NCBI RefSeq assembly: GCF_027579695.1 | Contig: NC_083574.1 | Span: forward strand, 59,413,559 to 59,477,558 | DNA from: Neoarius graeffei | Taxonomy: Eukaryota > Chordata > Actinopteri > Siluriformes > Ariidae | Reading direction: 5' to 3' | Length of the DNA: 64,000 bases | In this document: positions 48,754 to 59,105 of the stretch, one piece after another | Numbering within the stretch: the stretch's first letter is position 1 | How the letters are laid out: every line of letters begins with the position of its first letter | Translations under genes and position numbers: made by a program | The notes under the pieces: generated by a model | Told to the model about the DNA's origin: nothing | What the model saw: the letters and a program-made list of their open reading frames with translations, nothing else | The model's database searches: none

Positions 48754-49612
48754 GATTATGCGATTTCTGCCGAGCTACTTAGTGCATGTAAACCCAGTCG
48801 AGCTGCTTACTTCAGCACTGCCCCTTCCGGAAGTGACGAGTGATGAGACCACAAGCGGGAAACACAACAGCCTCGGTTGGCATGACACTTCACCTTAGCC
48901 GCCACTTTATTAGGAACACTTCTGTTTGTACATGCAAACTACAAACACTCTTCTTAGAGTTTATTTTATTTTTAAAGGGACAGTGTACAAATTAAACATT
49001 ATCCTTGTGGTAAGGACAGATGTCTGTACCAGGTTATAGCAGTACATGCTAATTTCCGCCTGTAGTCCCTTTGTTTATACTCTTGAATAGCTCTTCTTCA
49101 TGACGACAACCGGAAGTGTACCAACACGATGGGGCGTGTAGCGCCACGTGTGGTTCGGGTGCACAATGTACCTCACACAATAGCTCGATTTCACAGTATG
49201 CATGTAGGATTGGATTTCTCTGGCACCCCTGCTGGGACCCTTTGCTCGATTACCGACAGCAGCTCGATTTGGATGCGCATGTAAACTTACTGAGTATGTT
49301 TATATGCACATAGAGAAAATCTAATTTCTGCCGTAGCTCGACTGAAATCGAAGTTCTAAATGCCATGGAAACAGCTTAACTCAGCTGAAATTGAACCGAA
49401 CTTGATTTCTCGTAATCGAGCTACGTGACCTAGATTATGCGATTTTTACCGAGCTACTTAGTGCATGTAAACCATATCGAGCTACTTACTTCAGCACTGC
49501 ACCTTCCGGAAGTGACGAGACCACAAGCGGGAAACGCGACAGCCTCGGTCGGCATGACAACAGTAGTCGCGAGCAGCAGAAGAGGTCAGGAGGAACAAAC
49601 GAAGAAGAGAAA

Positions 49613-49765
49613 ATGGCGAGCAGAAACGTGCACTTCTGGAGCAATGAGGAGACAGAGTTCATGCTCATTCAGCTTAAGGAGTTGAATATATTAAAATTCA
49701 TGGACGGGAGAAAAACGCACAATGGAGAACACGGAACTGATAACTTCGTTTACACTCTTGAATAG
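49613..49765 (+). CDS. Myb/SANT-like N-terminal ORF of the Harbinger-like unit
   Basis: ATG 49,613 opens 50 codons: MASRNVHFWSNEETEFMLIQ, LKELNILKFMDGRKTHN, then unrelated residues to TAG. The W-SNEET-EFML pattern with the following LKEL...MDGR resembles the Myb/SANT-like domain that accompanies PIF/Harbinger transposases. The rest of the protein is deleted. A partial copy of the same segment lies at 50,838-50,900. Too short to be a working protein. Confidence 0.7.
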   Translation: MASRNVHFWSNEETEFMLIQLKELNILKFMDGRKTHNGEHGTDNFVYTLE

Positions 49766-51321
49766 CTCTTCTTCATGACGACAACCGGAAGTGTACCAAC
49801 ACGATGGGGCGTGTAGCGCCACCTGTGGCTCGGGTGCACAATGTACCTCACACAATAGCTCGATTTCCTTGTGTGCATGTAGGATTGGATTTCTCTGGCA
49901 CCCTGCTGGGACCCTTAGCTTGATTACCGACAGTAGCTCGATTTGGATGTGCATGTAAACGCACTGAACGAAACACCTTAGCTCGGCTGAAATCAAACCG
50001 AACTGGATTTCTTGTAATCGAGCTACGCGACCTAGATTATGCGATTGTAGCCGAGCTACTTAGTGCATGTAAACCCTATCGAGCTACGTAGTCGAGCTAC
50101 TTACTTCAGCACTGCCCCTTCCAGGAGCGACGAGACCACAAGCGGGAAACACAACAGCCTCGGTCGAAAAAAAACCCCCAAAAAACCCAGCCTCGGTCAG
50201 CATGACACGTCACCTTAGCCGCGACTTTATTAGGAACACTTGTGTCTGGGCATGCACGCACCCATTTCCAATTAGTTGGTAAGTTATTAGCATGTTATCA
50301 GGCTAACAGTTAATATGTTCACCATTACAGATCAACTTCAACTTAGTGGCCATTTTATTAGGAACACTTCTGTTCGTACATACAAACTACAAACACTCTT
50401 CTTGTGAACACGGAACTGATAACTTTGTTTATACTCTTGAATAGCTCTTCATCATGACGACAACCGGAAGTGTACCAACACGATGGGGCGTGTAGCGCCA
50501 CCTGTGGCTCGGGTGCACAATGTACCTCACACGAGCTCGATTTCCTTGTGTGCATGTAGGATTGGATTTCTCTGGCACCCCTGCTGGGACCCTTAGCTCG
50601 ATTACCGACAGTAGCTCGATTTGGATGTGCATGTAAACATACTGAATGCCATGGAAACACCTTAGCTCGGCTGAAATCGAACCGAACTGGAGCTACACGA
50701 CCTAGATTATGCGATTGTAGCCGAGCTACTTGGTGCATGTAAACCCTATCGAGCTACTTACTTCAGCACTGCCCCTTCCGGGAGTGACGAGACCACAAGC
50801 AGGAAACACAACAGCCTCGGTCGGCATGACAACAGTCGTAGAAATGTGCACTTCTGGAGCAATGAGGAGATAGAGTTCATGCTCATTCAGCTTAAGGAGT
50901 TGTTATTGTATAGTTGATATATATAATCTCGATGTTGCTGTCCTCGTCGTCGTTCTTCTTGTGAACACGGAACTGATAACTTTGTTTATACTCTTGAATA
51001 GCTCTTCTTCATGACGACAACCGGAAGTGTACCAACACGATGGGGCGTGTAGCGCCACCTGTGGCTCGGGTGCACAATGTACCTCACACAATAGCTCGAT
51101 TTCCTTGTGTGCATGTAGGATTGGATTTCTCTGGCACCCCTGCTGGGACCCTTAGCTCGATTACCGACAGCAGCTCGATTTGGATGTGCATGTAAACGCA
51201 CTGATTGTCGCAAAGCAGCTTTACAGAATTTGATCAATTTAAAACATGAGCTAATTTTATCCCTAATCTATCGCCAATGAGTAGAGCTGGGCGATTTAAA
51301 AAAAAAAAATCTTTGATTTTG

Positions 51322-51675
51322 GGTGGCACAGTGGTGTAGTGGTTAGCGCTGTCACCTCACAGCAAGAAGGTCCGGGTTCGATCCCCGTGGCCGGCGAGGG
51401 CCTTTCTGTGTGGAGTTTGCATGTTCTCCCCGTGTCCGCGTGGGTTTCCTCCGGGTGCTCCGGTTTCCCCCACAGTCCAAAGACATGCAGGTTAGGTTAA
51501 CTGGTGACTCTAAATTGACCGTAGGTGTGAATGTGAGTGTGAATGGTTGTCTGTGTCTGTGTCAGCCCTGTGATGACCTGGCAACTTGTCCAGGGTGTAC
51601 CCCGCCTTTCTCCCGTAGTCAGCTGGGATAGGCTCCAGCTTGCCTGCGACCCTGTAGAAGGATAATGAGATGAGA
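51322..51675 (+). mobile_element. Type A SINE in the hAT
   Basis: GGGTGGCACAGTGGTGTAGT to GATAATGAGATGAGATGAG. Well preserved head with A and B boxes. Confidence 0.9.
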
Positions 51676-51699
51676 TGAGACTTAAATTTCCCCTTTGGG

Positions 51700-52083
51700 G
51701 TTAAAGTGCAACCAGAAGCCAAAAAGCAAGCTTGTAGATGAGAACATCGCAATAGCATCTGTGATTGCCTTCCACCGTGCCCCATAAGGCACACAGTTAA
51801 AAAATGTGTCCGGGATGGTTGCTTGCTTTACTGTGGATGGTGCACTCGTACGGCGGCTGTGTTCGTTCCGCTGGGAGCAGCACTTCTCCCGCTCCGCTGC
51901 AGGCTTCTGTTTAAGGTGTTGGAATAAATTCATTGTGCTGCTTCCTTTGGAAGCAACCGTTTTCAAACACACCTGACAACGAGGACTTGTTTGGTCTGCT
52001 GCAAAACCGAGCCAATTCCAGATCACGGACGAAGTTACTCCTTTCTTGGGCACAAGTTGTAGCTTTCCCCCAGTCGCTGCCAT
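51700..52083 (-). CDS. BED zinc-finger N-terminal ORF of the hAT
   Basis: From ATG 52,083 the ORF reads MAATGGKLQLVPKKGVTSSV, IWNWLGFAADQTSPRCQVC and KGSSTMNLFQHLKQKPAAE. This is the BED finger of ZBED-type hAT transposases, with the Cys pair C-QV-C and FQHLK; the expected final His is replaced (QKP instead of KH). The frame stays open to the element end at 51,682 but has no DDE domain. Probably the first exon of a deleted transposase. Confidence 0.78.
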
Positions 52084-52753
52084 GTTTGTGTGTGTCTATG
52101 GTAAGCGTGCGGGAGGAGGGCTATAGTGTCAGTGCCCGATCCATTCCTGCTGCCCGATCCGTTCTGTACATGTGCAGAGGGGAGCGTCGGTGGTGGAAGT
52201 TAAAACTGAGAGAAAACCAATTTTCATAAAAACACATCGTCCTTAACTGTAAATACAAATTAATTGATAAAATCGATTTATCGCCCGGCTCTACCAGTGA
52301 GCACGCCTGTGGCGGCGGTGGCAAGGAAAAACTCCCTCAGACGACATGAGGAAGAAACCTCGAGAGGAACCAGACTCAAAAGGGAACCCATCCTCATTTG
52401 GGTAACAACAGACAGCATGGCTATAACATTAACAGTCCTTACATAAAGTCAGCTTCGTTGATGCTATAAACCCCCACCGATGGAAACCCGAGCGCAAAAC
52501 TGTTCACGACAACCGCAGTCCCAAAGTCAGCAAGTCAACTGTAGTCCCCAGCCACAAAAGCACCACTGCAAGAGTCCAGAGCGTCCTCCAGGCGCGACCC
52601 CCAACTGTCCACATGGGGCCGCCCTCCATAGGAGCGATGCAATGAGACTCCAACCAGACACAGGGCACCAGGATGGATCAGGCAGGTCCGAGGAGCAGAA
52701 GAGATCAGCATCTCGATCCCAGGACCGACATGTAACTCAGAGGGACGTCTTAA

Positions 52754-53444
52754 AGTGCATATCCTGGACCAAATTCATTTTTTTTTTTTAAATGAAAAAA
52801 TGTCCCTTTACACACTCATCCAGAAGGGTAATTTTGCACAAGGCCATCTGTCTACAGCAGAAAAAAAATAACGCGTCTGGAAAAATCCCAAGGGAGTCTG
52901 GACCCAGATTCGTGACGTCACCTGCGGAAGCGCCAGCAGGCTGCGCGAGCTTGCACGGTTTCAGTGCACAGCCTGTGTAGACCAAGTTTAGCAGCTTGCG
53001 ATTTTGCATTGAAATATGGAATTGTCACCTGAGCGCAGTGTGGGAAACGATGAGTACTAATCCCATCAAGATTGGTGTTGCTACACCCTCCTACGATACA
53101 TCTGTTAACCATTTTAATAATTACACGATAATGTTGAAGAAATTTGCAGAAAACCACCAGGTCGTTTTCTCATAAACAAACCAGCGCTGACGTAGGATTC
53201 AGAGGGAGGCGTCCCGCACGCGACGTCACGAAAATCAATGTTTGCCGGGAAATCCAAATGCCAAGTTTTTTCAGAGGCGGCCCAATTCGCCTCAAATGGC
53301 TCGATTTCAACTGAATTTTTCTGGTATTGTGCAAGGTAAAAAAATTGCACAAAATGCAAAATGTGACAGATATTTGACCAAAGTTTCGTATAAAATAGGA
53401 GAATGACATTGATCTTGCTCCTGAATTTACCCGTGATATGCACT
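52754..53444 (-). mobile_element. Kolobok-like element with THAP exon (copy 2)
   Basis: TTAA on both sides; inverted ends AGTGCATATCCTGGACC and CCCGTGATATGCACT. It is the reverse-orientation sister of 28,692-29,368. On the minus strand, ATG near 53,112 opens MVNRCIVGGCSNTNLDGIS and THRFP, then the frame diverges from copy 1 (CAQVTIPYF). A short deletion/insertion after HRFP separates the two copies. Confidence 0.85.
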
Positions 53445-53515
53445 TTAATGTCTCAGCTTATACCTCTCAAGTGTTTGCTTGTTCACTTGTATCCTTTGTA
53501 CAGGCAACATAAATA

Positions 53516-53790
53516 TCCATCCATTATCCATAACCGCTTATCCTGTTCAACAGGGCAAGCTGGAGCCTATCCCGGGGTACACCCTGGACAAGTCACCACA
53601 CAACCATTCACACTCATGGTCAATTCAGAGCCACCAATTAGCCTAACCTGCATGTCTTTGGACTGTGGAGGAAACCCACACGGGAAGAACATACAAACTC
53701 TACACAGAAAGGCCCTCGCCAGCCGCTGGGCTCAAACCCAGGACCTTCTTGCTGTGAGGCGACAGCGCTAACCAGTACACCACCGTGCAG
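53516..53790 (-). mobile_element. Type A SINE, shortened
   Basis: CATTATCCATAACCGCTTAT to CAGTACACCACCGTGCAGC in reverse, with internal deletions in the body. Confidence 0.85.
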
Positions 53791-53849
53791 CTCTGGAACA
53801 TAAATAGCAGTAACTGATTTGTATATTAAAGTCAGTCTTAGTTGCTTGT

Positions 53850-54990
53850 TGGACATGATCTCAGAACTGCTCACCTGGATGCCTGTCAGTTGAAAGCCTC
53901 TTGACGAATTCCTTCCGTTCCAGTCTATCTTGGGCCATATCCTTGATTTTTTTTTTTTTTTCCTCAAGTCTTTCTCTTCCCTTTGAGCGATTTCTTTGAT
54001 CTGATCTTCCCATCGTTTTCTCGGTCTGCCAGTTGGCCTTTTGGTCTTTGGCTTCCAGTTGTGTCCCTGGAATCTGGCATCCTAAGTACATGCCCATACC
54101 ATCTGAGCTGGTTCCTTTCGATGATGGAAGCGAATTTCGTTTTTTTTTTTTTCTTTTTCCATTCCTGATCCTGTTCCTCCTAGTCACTCCTCCATAGATC
54201 AGTCGTAGGACTCTCGTTTCTGTGTTGAGTTTTTGTGTTAGGGTCCATGTTTCACTGCTGTACGGTTTTAAGATGGCTGTGTAAATGCACACTCTCACAT
54301 CTTGTGCTATCTTCCTTTCTTTGAGGAGTGGGTAAAGTGCATTAAGGTTTTTAGTGAACTTGGTGATTCTGTTGTTGACTTCCTTTTCAACTAGATAGCT
54401 GAAGCTTGTTGTTTGTTTGAGGACATTTCCATTTATAATGATGTCTTCCTACTTTCACATATTCTGTTTGGTTGTAACTTAACTTCAGGCCCACTTTGGT
54501 TAGCTCTTGGTCCCACTGGTTCACAATGGTTTGTAGACGGGCGATACTTTCCTGTCTGTGCTACGTCGTCAGCATACCCAAACCGCTCAGCTTTGTAATC
54601 CTCCCGTTCTACATTTAGTATGATATGATTGAGGTAGAGGATGAACAGGAGAGGTGAAAGGACACTTCCCTGTCGTACGCCGGTGTTGATGGCAAAGTAT
54701 TTTGTGCTTCCAAAGACAGTGCTGCTTTGCTTCTTGTACATACTCTTGATGGCTATAAGTTGAGTGCTGCTAATCCCTGTTTCCTCGATTACTTTCCACA
54801 TTTTATCTCGAGGTACTTTCTTGAAAGCTTTCTCCAGGTCCAAGAAACAGATGTGTTGATTTGATGTCATATTCCCAGCTTTTCTCCAGAAATAATCTCA
54901 AAGCTGCGATCTGGTCTACAGTTCCTCTTCCTGGTCTAAAACCACATTAGCTCTCCGAGAGGATCTTAGCCTCCTTTCTAATATTCTCTC
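53850..54990 (-). mobile_element. LINE reverse-transcriptase fragment (jockey-like)
   Basis: The minus strand encodes FLDLEKAFKKVPRDKMWKVI, GVRQGSVLSPLLFILYLNHI and RFGYADDVAQ (FADD-type catalytic box), then SSETWTLTQKLNTETRVLRL and IYGGVTRRNRIRN. Frameshifts separate the pieces. It is a different lineage from the LINEs at 14.4 and 59.2 kb. The element is truncated at both ends. Confidence 0.82.
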
Positions 54991-55104
54991 CTAGAACATT
55001 CAGATTTCAGAACTGTGGCCCTGAAATCAGAACCATGTTTATTGGCTATGGACGTTGACACACACAAGGAATTTGGTTCCGGCAGTTGGTGTCTCTCTAG
55101 AGAT

Positions 55105-55240
55105 GGGGGGATATATATATATATATATATGTATGTGTATGTATGTGTGTGTAATATCTATATTATACACTATGTCTAAAATATCTGTATTATGCAATAT
55201 CTAAATATCTACAATCTATCCATCTATAATAAACATTATA
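55105..55240. repeat. (TA)n and AT-rich simple repeats
   Basis: About 11 TA units at 55,111-55,131 followed by TATGTGTATG and short ATCTATATTAT words. Confidence 0.7.
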
Positions 55241-55242
55241 TA

Positions 55243-55770
55243 CACTACCGTTCAAAAGTTTGGGGTCACTTTGAAATTTCCTTATTTTTGAAAGAAAAGC
55301 ACTGTTCTTTTCAATGAAGATCACTTTAAACTAATCAGAAATCCACTCTATACATTGCTAATGTGGTAAATGACTATTCTAGCTGCAAATGTCTGGTTTT
55401 TGGTGCAATATCTCCATAGGTGTATAGAGGCCCATTTCCAGCAACTCTCACTCCAGTGTTCTAATGGTACAATGTGTTTGCTCATTGCCTCAGAAGGCTA
55501 ATGGATGATTAGAAAACCCTTGTACAATCATGTTAGCACAGCTGAAAACAGTTGAGCTCTTTAGAGAAGCTATAAAACTGACCTTCCTTTGAGCAGATTG
55601 AGTTTCTGGAGCATCACATTTGTGGGGTCGATTAAATGCTCAAAATGGCCAGAAAAATGTCTTGACTATATTTTCTATTCATTTTACAACTTATGGTGGG
55701 AAATAAAAGTGTGACTTTTCATGGAAAACACAAAATTGTCTGGGTGACCCCAAACTTTTGAACGGTAGTG
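55243..55770. mobile_element. Nonautonomous Tc1/mariner element, 528 bp
   Basis: TA-flanked; inverted ends CACTACCGTTCAAAAGTTTG and CAAACTTTTGAACGGTAGTG, extending to GGGGTCA/TGACCCC. No ORF of transposase type. Confidence 0.92.
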
Positions 55771-55939
55771 TATATTTAAATAATATTGGCTGGCTTTTTT
55801 TTTTGTGATCTCTCAGATATATTCCATTCAGCTAGCATGATATTGAACTCGTCGACTTCAATATCATGCTAGCTGAATGGAATATATCTGATAGACCACA
55901 AAAAAGTAATTTTTAAAATTATTTATTTTATTTATTATT

Positions 55940-55976
<37 letters not shown>

Positions 55977-56185
55977 TACACTCTCTTCATATCAGCATTC
56001 TCAAAGGCCAACTCTATCTTACTCGCGACTTGGTGCAGTTAGCGCAGCAGTCCAGTTACCTTCTAGCTGGTGTAGTGTTAGTGAAGGCCAATGCTAGTAC
56101 AGTCAAGCTGAATAATAATAATTATCATTATCTCTGTGTAATTTACTTAGTTACTTTTAGAATCGGCATCGACAGCTCCACACAG

Positions 56186-56773
56186 TAGCCTGGGCCCGCC
56201 CATCCTAAGCGTGACGCAACACGAGGGCCTGTTGCGAGCTTAGTCTGGCCAGGCAAGCTATCTCCAGCTCTTCCAAGCTCCGGAAAAATCGGGAGCCAAT
56301 CAACTTTGAGCATCTCCAACGGCCCTGGTTAGAGGCGTGTTCAAGGCAGTGACGTAGTAGAACTGCGACCGGAAGCCATAGATTGTTTACAGAATCATGC
56401 TGTATTGAAAGCATTCAACGGGAAGTTCTCATTGAAAACGGAGCAAAGAGCAGCCCTGGAGGTATTTATTGAAAGGAAGGACGTTTTCGCCTTGCTCCCG
56501 ACCGGCTTCGGTAAGAGTTTAATCTACCAGTTAGCCCCGCTGGTAGCCAGATCAATGGGGCTCAGCGAGAATCCTATCGTCGCGTCACATACGTCAGAGG
56601 AAAGAGTGATGTGATTGGTTTAAGCTTCGTCACAGCCTTTTCTGGCTTCGACCAGTAGCAAACTGAGGTATTTCAGGGAGGCGGGTCAACCACGGGCTCT
56701 GGGAAATGGTTGGGCTTAATATCTTGGCCAGACCAATAGCTCGTAGAGCTTTGCAGTCGCGTTAGCCAGACTA
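56186..56773 (+). mobile_element. Short DNA element carrying a RecQ-like helicase fragment
   Basis: The 588-bp element starts TAGCCTGG and ends CCAGACTA, with an exact 8-bp duplication CCACACAG (56,178-56,185; 56,774-56,781). The ends are only a short inverted match. Internal TAGTCTGGCCAGGC (near 56,240) echoes the termini. Superfamily unknown; the 8-bp duplication is hAT-like. Confidence 0.75.
56405..56614 (+). pseudogene. RecQ-like helicase motif I fragment
   Basis: The frame (first codon TTG) reads FSLKTEQRAALEVFIERKDV, FALLPTGFGKSLIYQLAPLV then SENPIV. This matches the start of RecQ-family helicases: motif 0 Gln (EQ) and Walker A PTGFGKS. Similarity stops exactly where the next strand and the motif II region should follow (ASHTSEERVM then stop). 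It is probably the first coding exon of a helicase gene captured by, or belonging to, the autonomous form of the element. Not functional alone. Confidence 0.78.
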
Positions 56774-57489
56774 CCACACAGTGGAGTGACCTGGTAGCCA
56801 AAATTCTCTCAGAATCTTCCGCTTTTAACGAAGCAAACCTCGTGGCCATGTTTATTTACAAACTGTCACAGTCACTCGCTAGCGCGGTAGTTTTACATCT
56901 CAGACGTGTCTCTTTTCCAGTTTTTCGATGTCTGTTGGCATGTTTTTCTCTTGTAAATATGCGTGAAGAATATATAATCAAGTTTTGGTAGCCTTTCGGG
57001 TGCTCAGCACATCTTCAGCTTATTTATTTAGTGTTTAATCCGAGCAGTAGCACTGGATTAGCTTCGTCTTTCCTGGCAGACAAAGAAATGATTGTGCGCA
57101 CGCGTAGCAGAAAAGTTATGTCATTGGATATTCGCATGAAGTCTGACGTGTGATGTTGTGTTGTCTTGACAATGTGCAATATTATAACAATATTGCATGC
57201 TCGTTCTCCATTGGGGAGAGCGGCATAATACATGGAGCGATATGATATTGCATGCTATCAATAAACCTACTAGAAAGGAATAGAATACATGTTTTCATTT
57301 CATAGAAAAAAAAAGTGGCCTGAATGTATATTATTATACAATGTCTATGCATAAAAAATCTGTCAATAATATACAATATCTAATATACAGTATACAGCAT
57401 ACATATGTATAATATCAATAATATAAACAGTACACCATTTACAAACAGTATGCAGGATATTTCCAGACAAGACACAATATACGAAAAAT

Positions 57490-58826
57490 ATTTTTTTATT
57501 TATTTTTTTTTTTTAACCTTTATTTAACCAGGTAACAAAAAAAAATCCCATTGAGATTAAAAACCTCTTTTACAAGGGAGACCTGGCCAAGACAGGCAGC
57601 GGCAAGCTTGAAACACAAAGTTAGTATCATTTACAGACATACAACACAGATTAAACGTTTGAGGACATAAGCTTAGCTAATAATTTAAGAAACATCTGCA
57701 TCTTAGAGAGTCAGTTTTCTTTTCATTCATTTTTGATTTAAAAGCTTCCAGAGTGATAAATAGGCGCATCTTAAGTTCATTTTGAAGCAGGTTCCATGCT
57801 GTAGGTGCAGCGTATACAAAAGCCTTCTTTCCTAATTCCGTACGAACATTTGGGACATCCAACAAAATCAGATTCTGTGAACGTAGGGCATATTGTCCAG
57901 TGTTTTTATGCTTAATGAGTTCACACAAATACAATGGGAGCAGCCCAATAATCACTTTGTATATAAATATGTACCAGTGACAGAGCCTACGAGTGGTCAA
58001 AGAGGGCCAGCCTACCCTTGAGTAGAGCTCACAGTGGTGAGTAAGAGCTCTGCAGTTGGTTATGAATCTCAAGGAAGCATGATAAACAGAATCTAACTTA
58101 AGAAGACATTGAGTAGATGAGTGCATATACAATAGGTCACCATAGTCCAGTACGGATAGAAAAGTAGCCGCAACAAGTTGCTTTTTTACATTAAAAGAAA
58201 AGCATAACTTATTACGGAAATAAAAACCCAGTTTTAGTCTCAGCTTTTTCACTAGGTTTTGTACATGAGGCTTAAAAGTTAAGGAATCATCAATCAGTAT
58301 TCCCAAGTATTTATAAGAATCAACAATCTCAATTTCACCACCCTCAAGTGTGACAACCTTTGGGATAGTTAAGGGCCTAACCTTAGAGCTGGTAAAAAGC
58401 ATTAGTTTAGTATTATCAGCATTTAAAATGAGTTTCAGCTGAAGTAAATTATTTTGTACCACAGTAAAAGCATTTATCAAATTTTCAATGGCCTTTTCTA
58501 GGCTAACAGCACAGCAATAAATGACTGTGTCATCAGCATAAAAGTGAAAATTTGCATCAGATACATTTTGTCCCAAGTTATTTATGTAAATAGTAAATAG
58601 AAGAGGCCCCAGTACAGACCCCTGAGGGACACCCTTGAGGATGGGAACAACTTCTGAGCATAGACCATCATATTTAACACACTGTGACCTATCACAAAGA
58701 TAATTTGAAAACCAAGCAACGGCATTCTCTGAAAGCCCAGAATTTAGCAACCTAAGTTTTAGAACATCATGATCAACTGTGTCGAACGCTTTGGATAAAT
58801 CAATAAACAGTGATGCACAATATACA
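57490..58826 (-). mobile_element. LINE, reverse-transcriptase C-terminal half and 3' UTR
   Basis: An open minus-strand frame runs from about 58,826 to 57,677: LFIDLSKAFDTVDHDVLKLR, GVPQGSVLGPLLFTIYINNL, FHFYADDTVIYC (catalytic YADD), DSYKYLGILIDDSLTFKPHV, and a C-terminus with PTAWNLLQNELK. The whole 3' half is free of stops, so it is fairly young. The 3' UTR contains ACCTTTATTTAACCAGGTAA (plus strand) near a poly-T run. 5'-truncated. Clade uncertain. Confidence 0.9.
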
Positions 58827-58837
58827 CAACAGTCAAA

Positions 58838-59105
58838 CCGGCTAGTGGCCTAGTGGTAGCGTGTCCGCCTCTCGATTGGGAGATCGTGAGTTCTATTCAC
58901 GGTCGGGTCATACCAAAGACCATCATAAAAATGGTACCTACTGCCATCTGGCAAGGCACGCTGCAATATAGATGGGAGTGGGGAGTTAAACTCTCATGGT
59001 TACCAGAGGACTAGCCCCCCACTGTAGCCCTAGCTATGCAATAGGCGAGAGGCCGAGGGCTGCGGAAACGGAGATCTGCGCCACACGGCGCAGGAAGGAC
59101 TTGAC
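58838..59105 (+). mobile_element. Type B SINE
   Basis: CCGGCTAGTGGCCTAGTGGT, CATACCAAAGACCATCATAA and CGGCGCAGGAAGGACTTGAC. Confidence 0.88.

Larger units (their letters stand above)
47790..51203. mobile_element. Harbinger-like element array, about four tandem copies
   Basis: The outer inverted ends CAGTGCGTTTACATGCACAT and TGTGCATGTAAACGCACTG are flanked by a 3-bp duplication ATT. Inside, a left-end module (CGAGCTAC...GATTATGCGATT...GTGCATGTAAAC) and a right-end module (GGGGCGTGTAGCGCCAC...GATTTGGATGTGCATGTAAAC) alternate head to tail. Right ends fall near 49,278, 49,961, 50,634 and 51,190. A Myb/SANT-like ORF in one unit and the 3-bp duplication point to PIF/Harbinger. A further MITE is nested in the first unit. 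Confidence 0.75.
51282..52293 (-). mobile_element. hAT element with BED-finger exon and nested SINE
   Basis: Inverted ends TAGAGCTGGGCGATTTAAA and TTTATCGCCCGGCTCTA, with an 8-bp duplication CCAATGAG / CCAGTGAG (one mismatch). The minus strand carries a BED-finger N-terminus. A type A SINE (51,322-51,675) is inserted near one end. No catalytic domain remains. Confidence 0.9.
47741..53515 (+). repeat. Dispersed fish repeat, dissected by three insertions
   Basis: The host repeat reads CAAGTTTATTTGTATCGCGC, then GCAAAGCAGCTTTACAGAAT (51,210), then AAAAACTCCCTCAGACGACA and CCCATCCTCATTTGGGTAAC (52,325-52,400). Its pieces (47,741-47,789; 51,204-51,281; 52,294-52,753; 53,445-53,515) are separated by a Harbinger-like array (ATT duplication), a hAT (8-bp duplication) and a Kolobok-like element (TTAA). 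Confidence 0.8.
55775..57315 (-). repeat. Repeat with palindromic end (copy 2), interrupted
   Basis: A palindrome at about 55,786-55,912 (GGAATATATCTGATAGACCA and its mirror) and the interior to 57,310 match copy 1 (10,734-11,880) in reverse. It is split by the element at 56,186-56,773. Confidence 0.7.
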
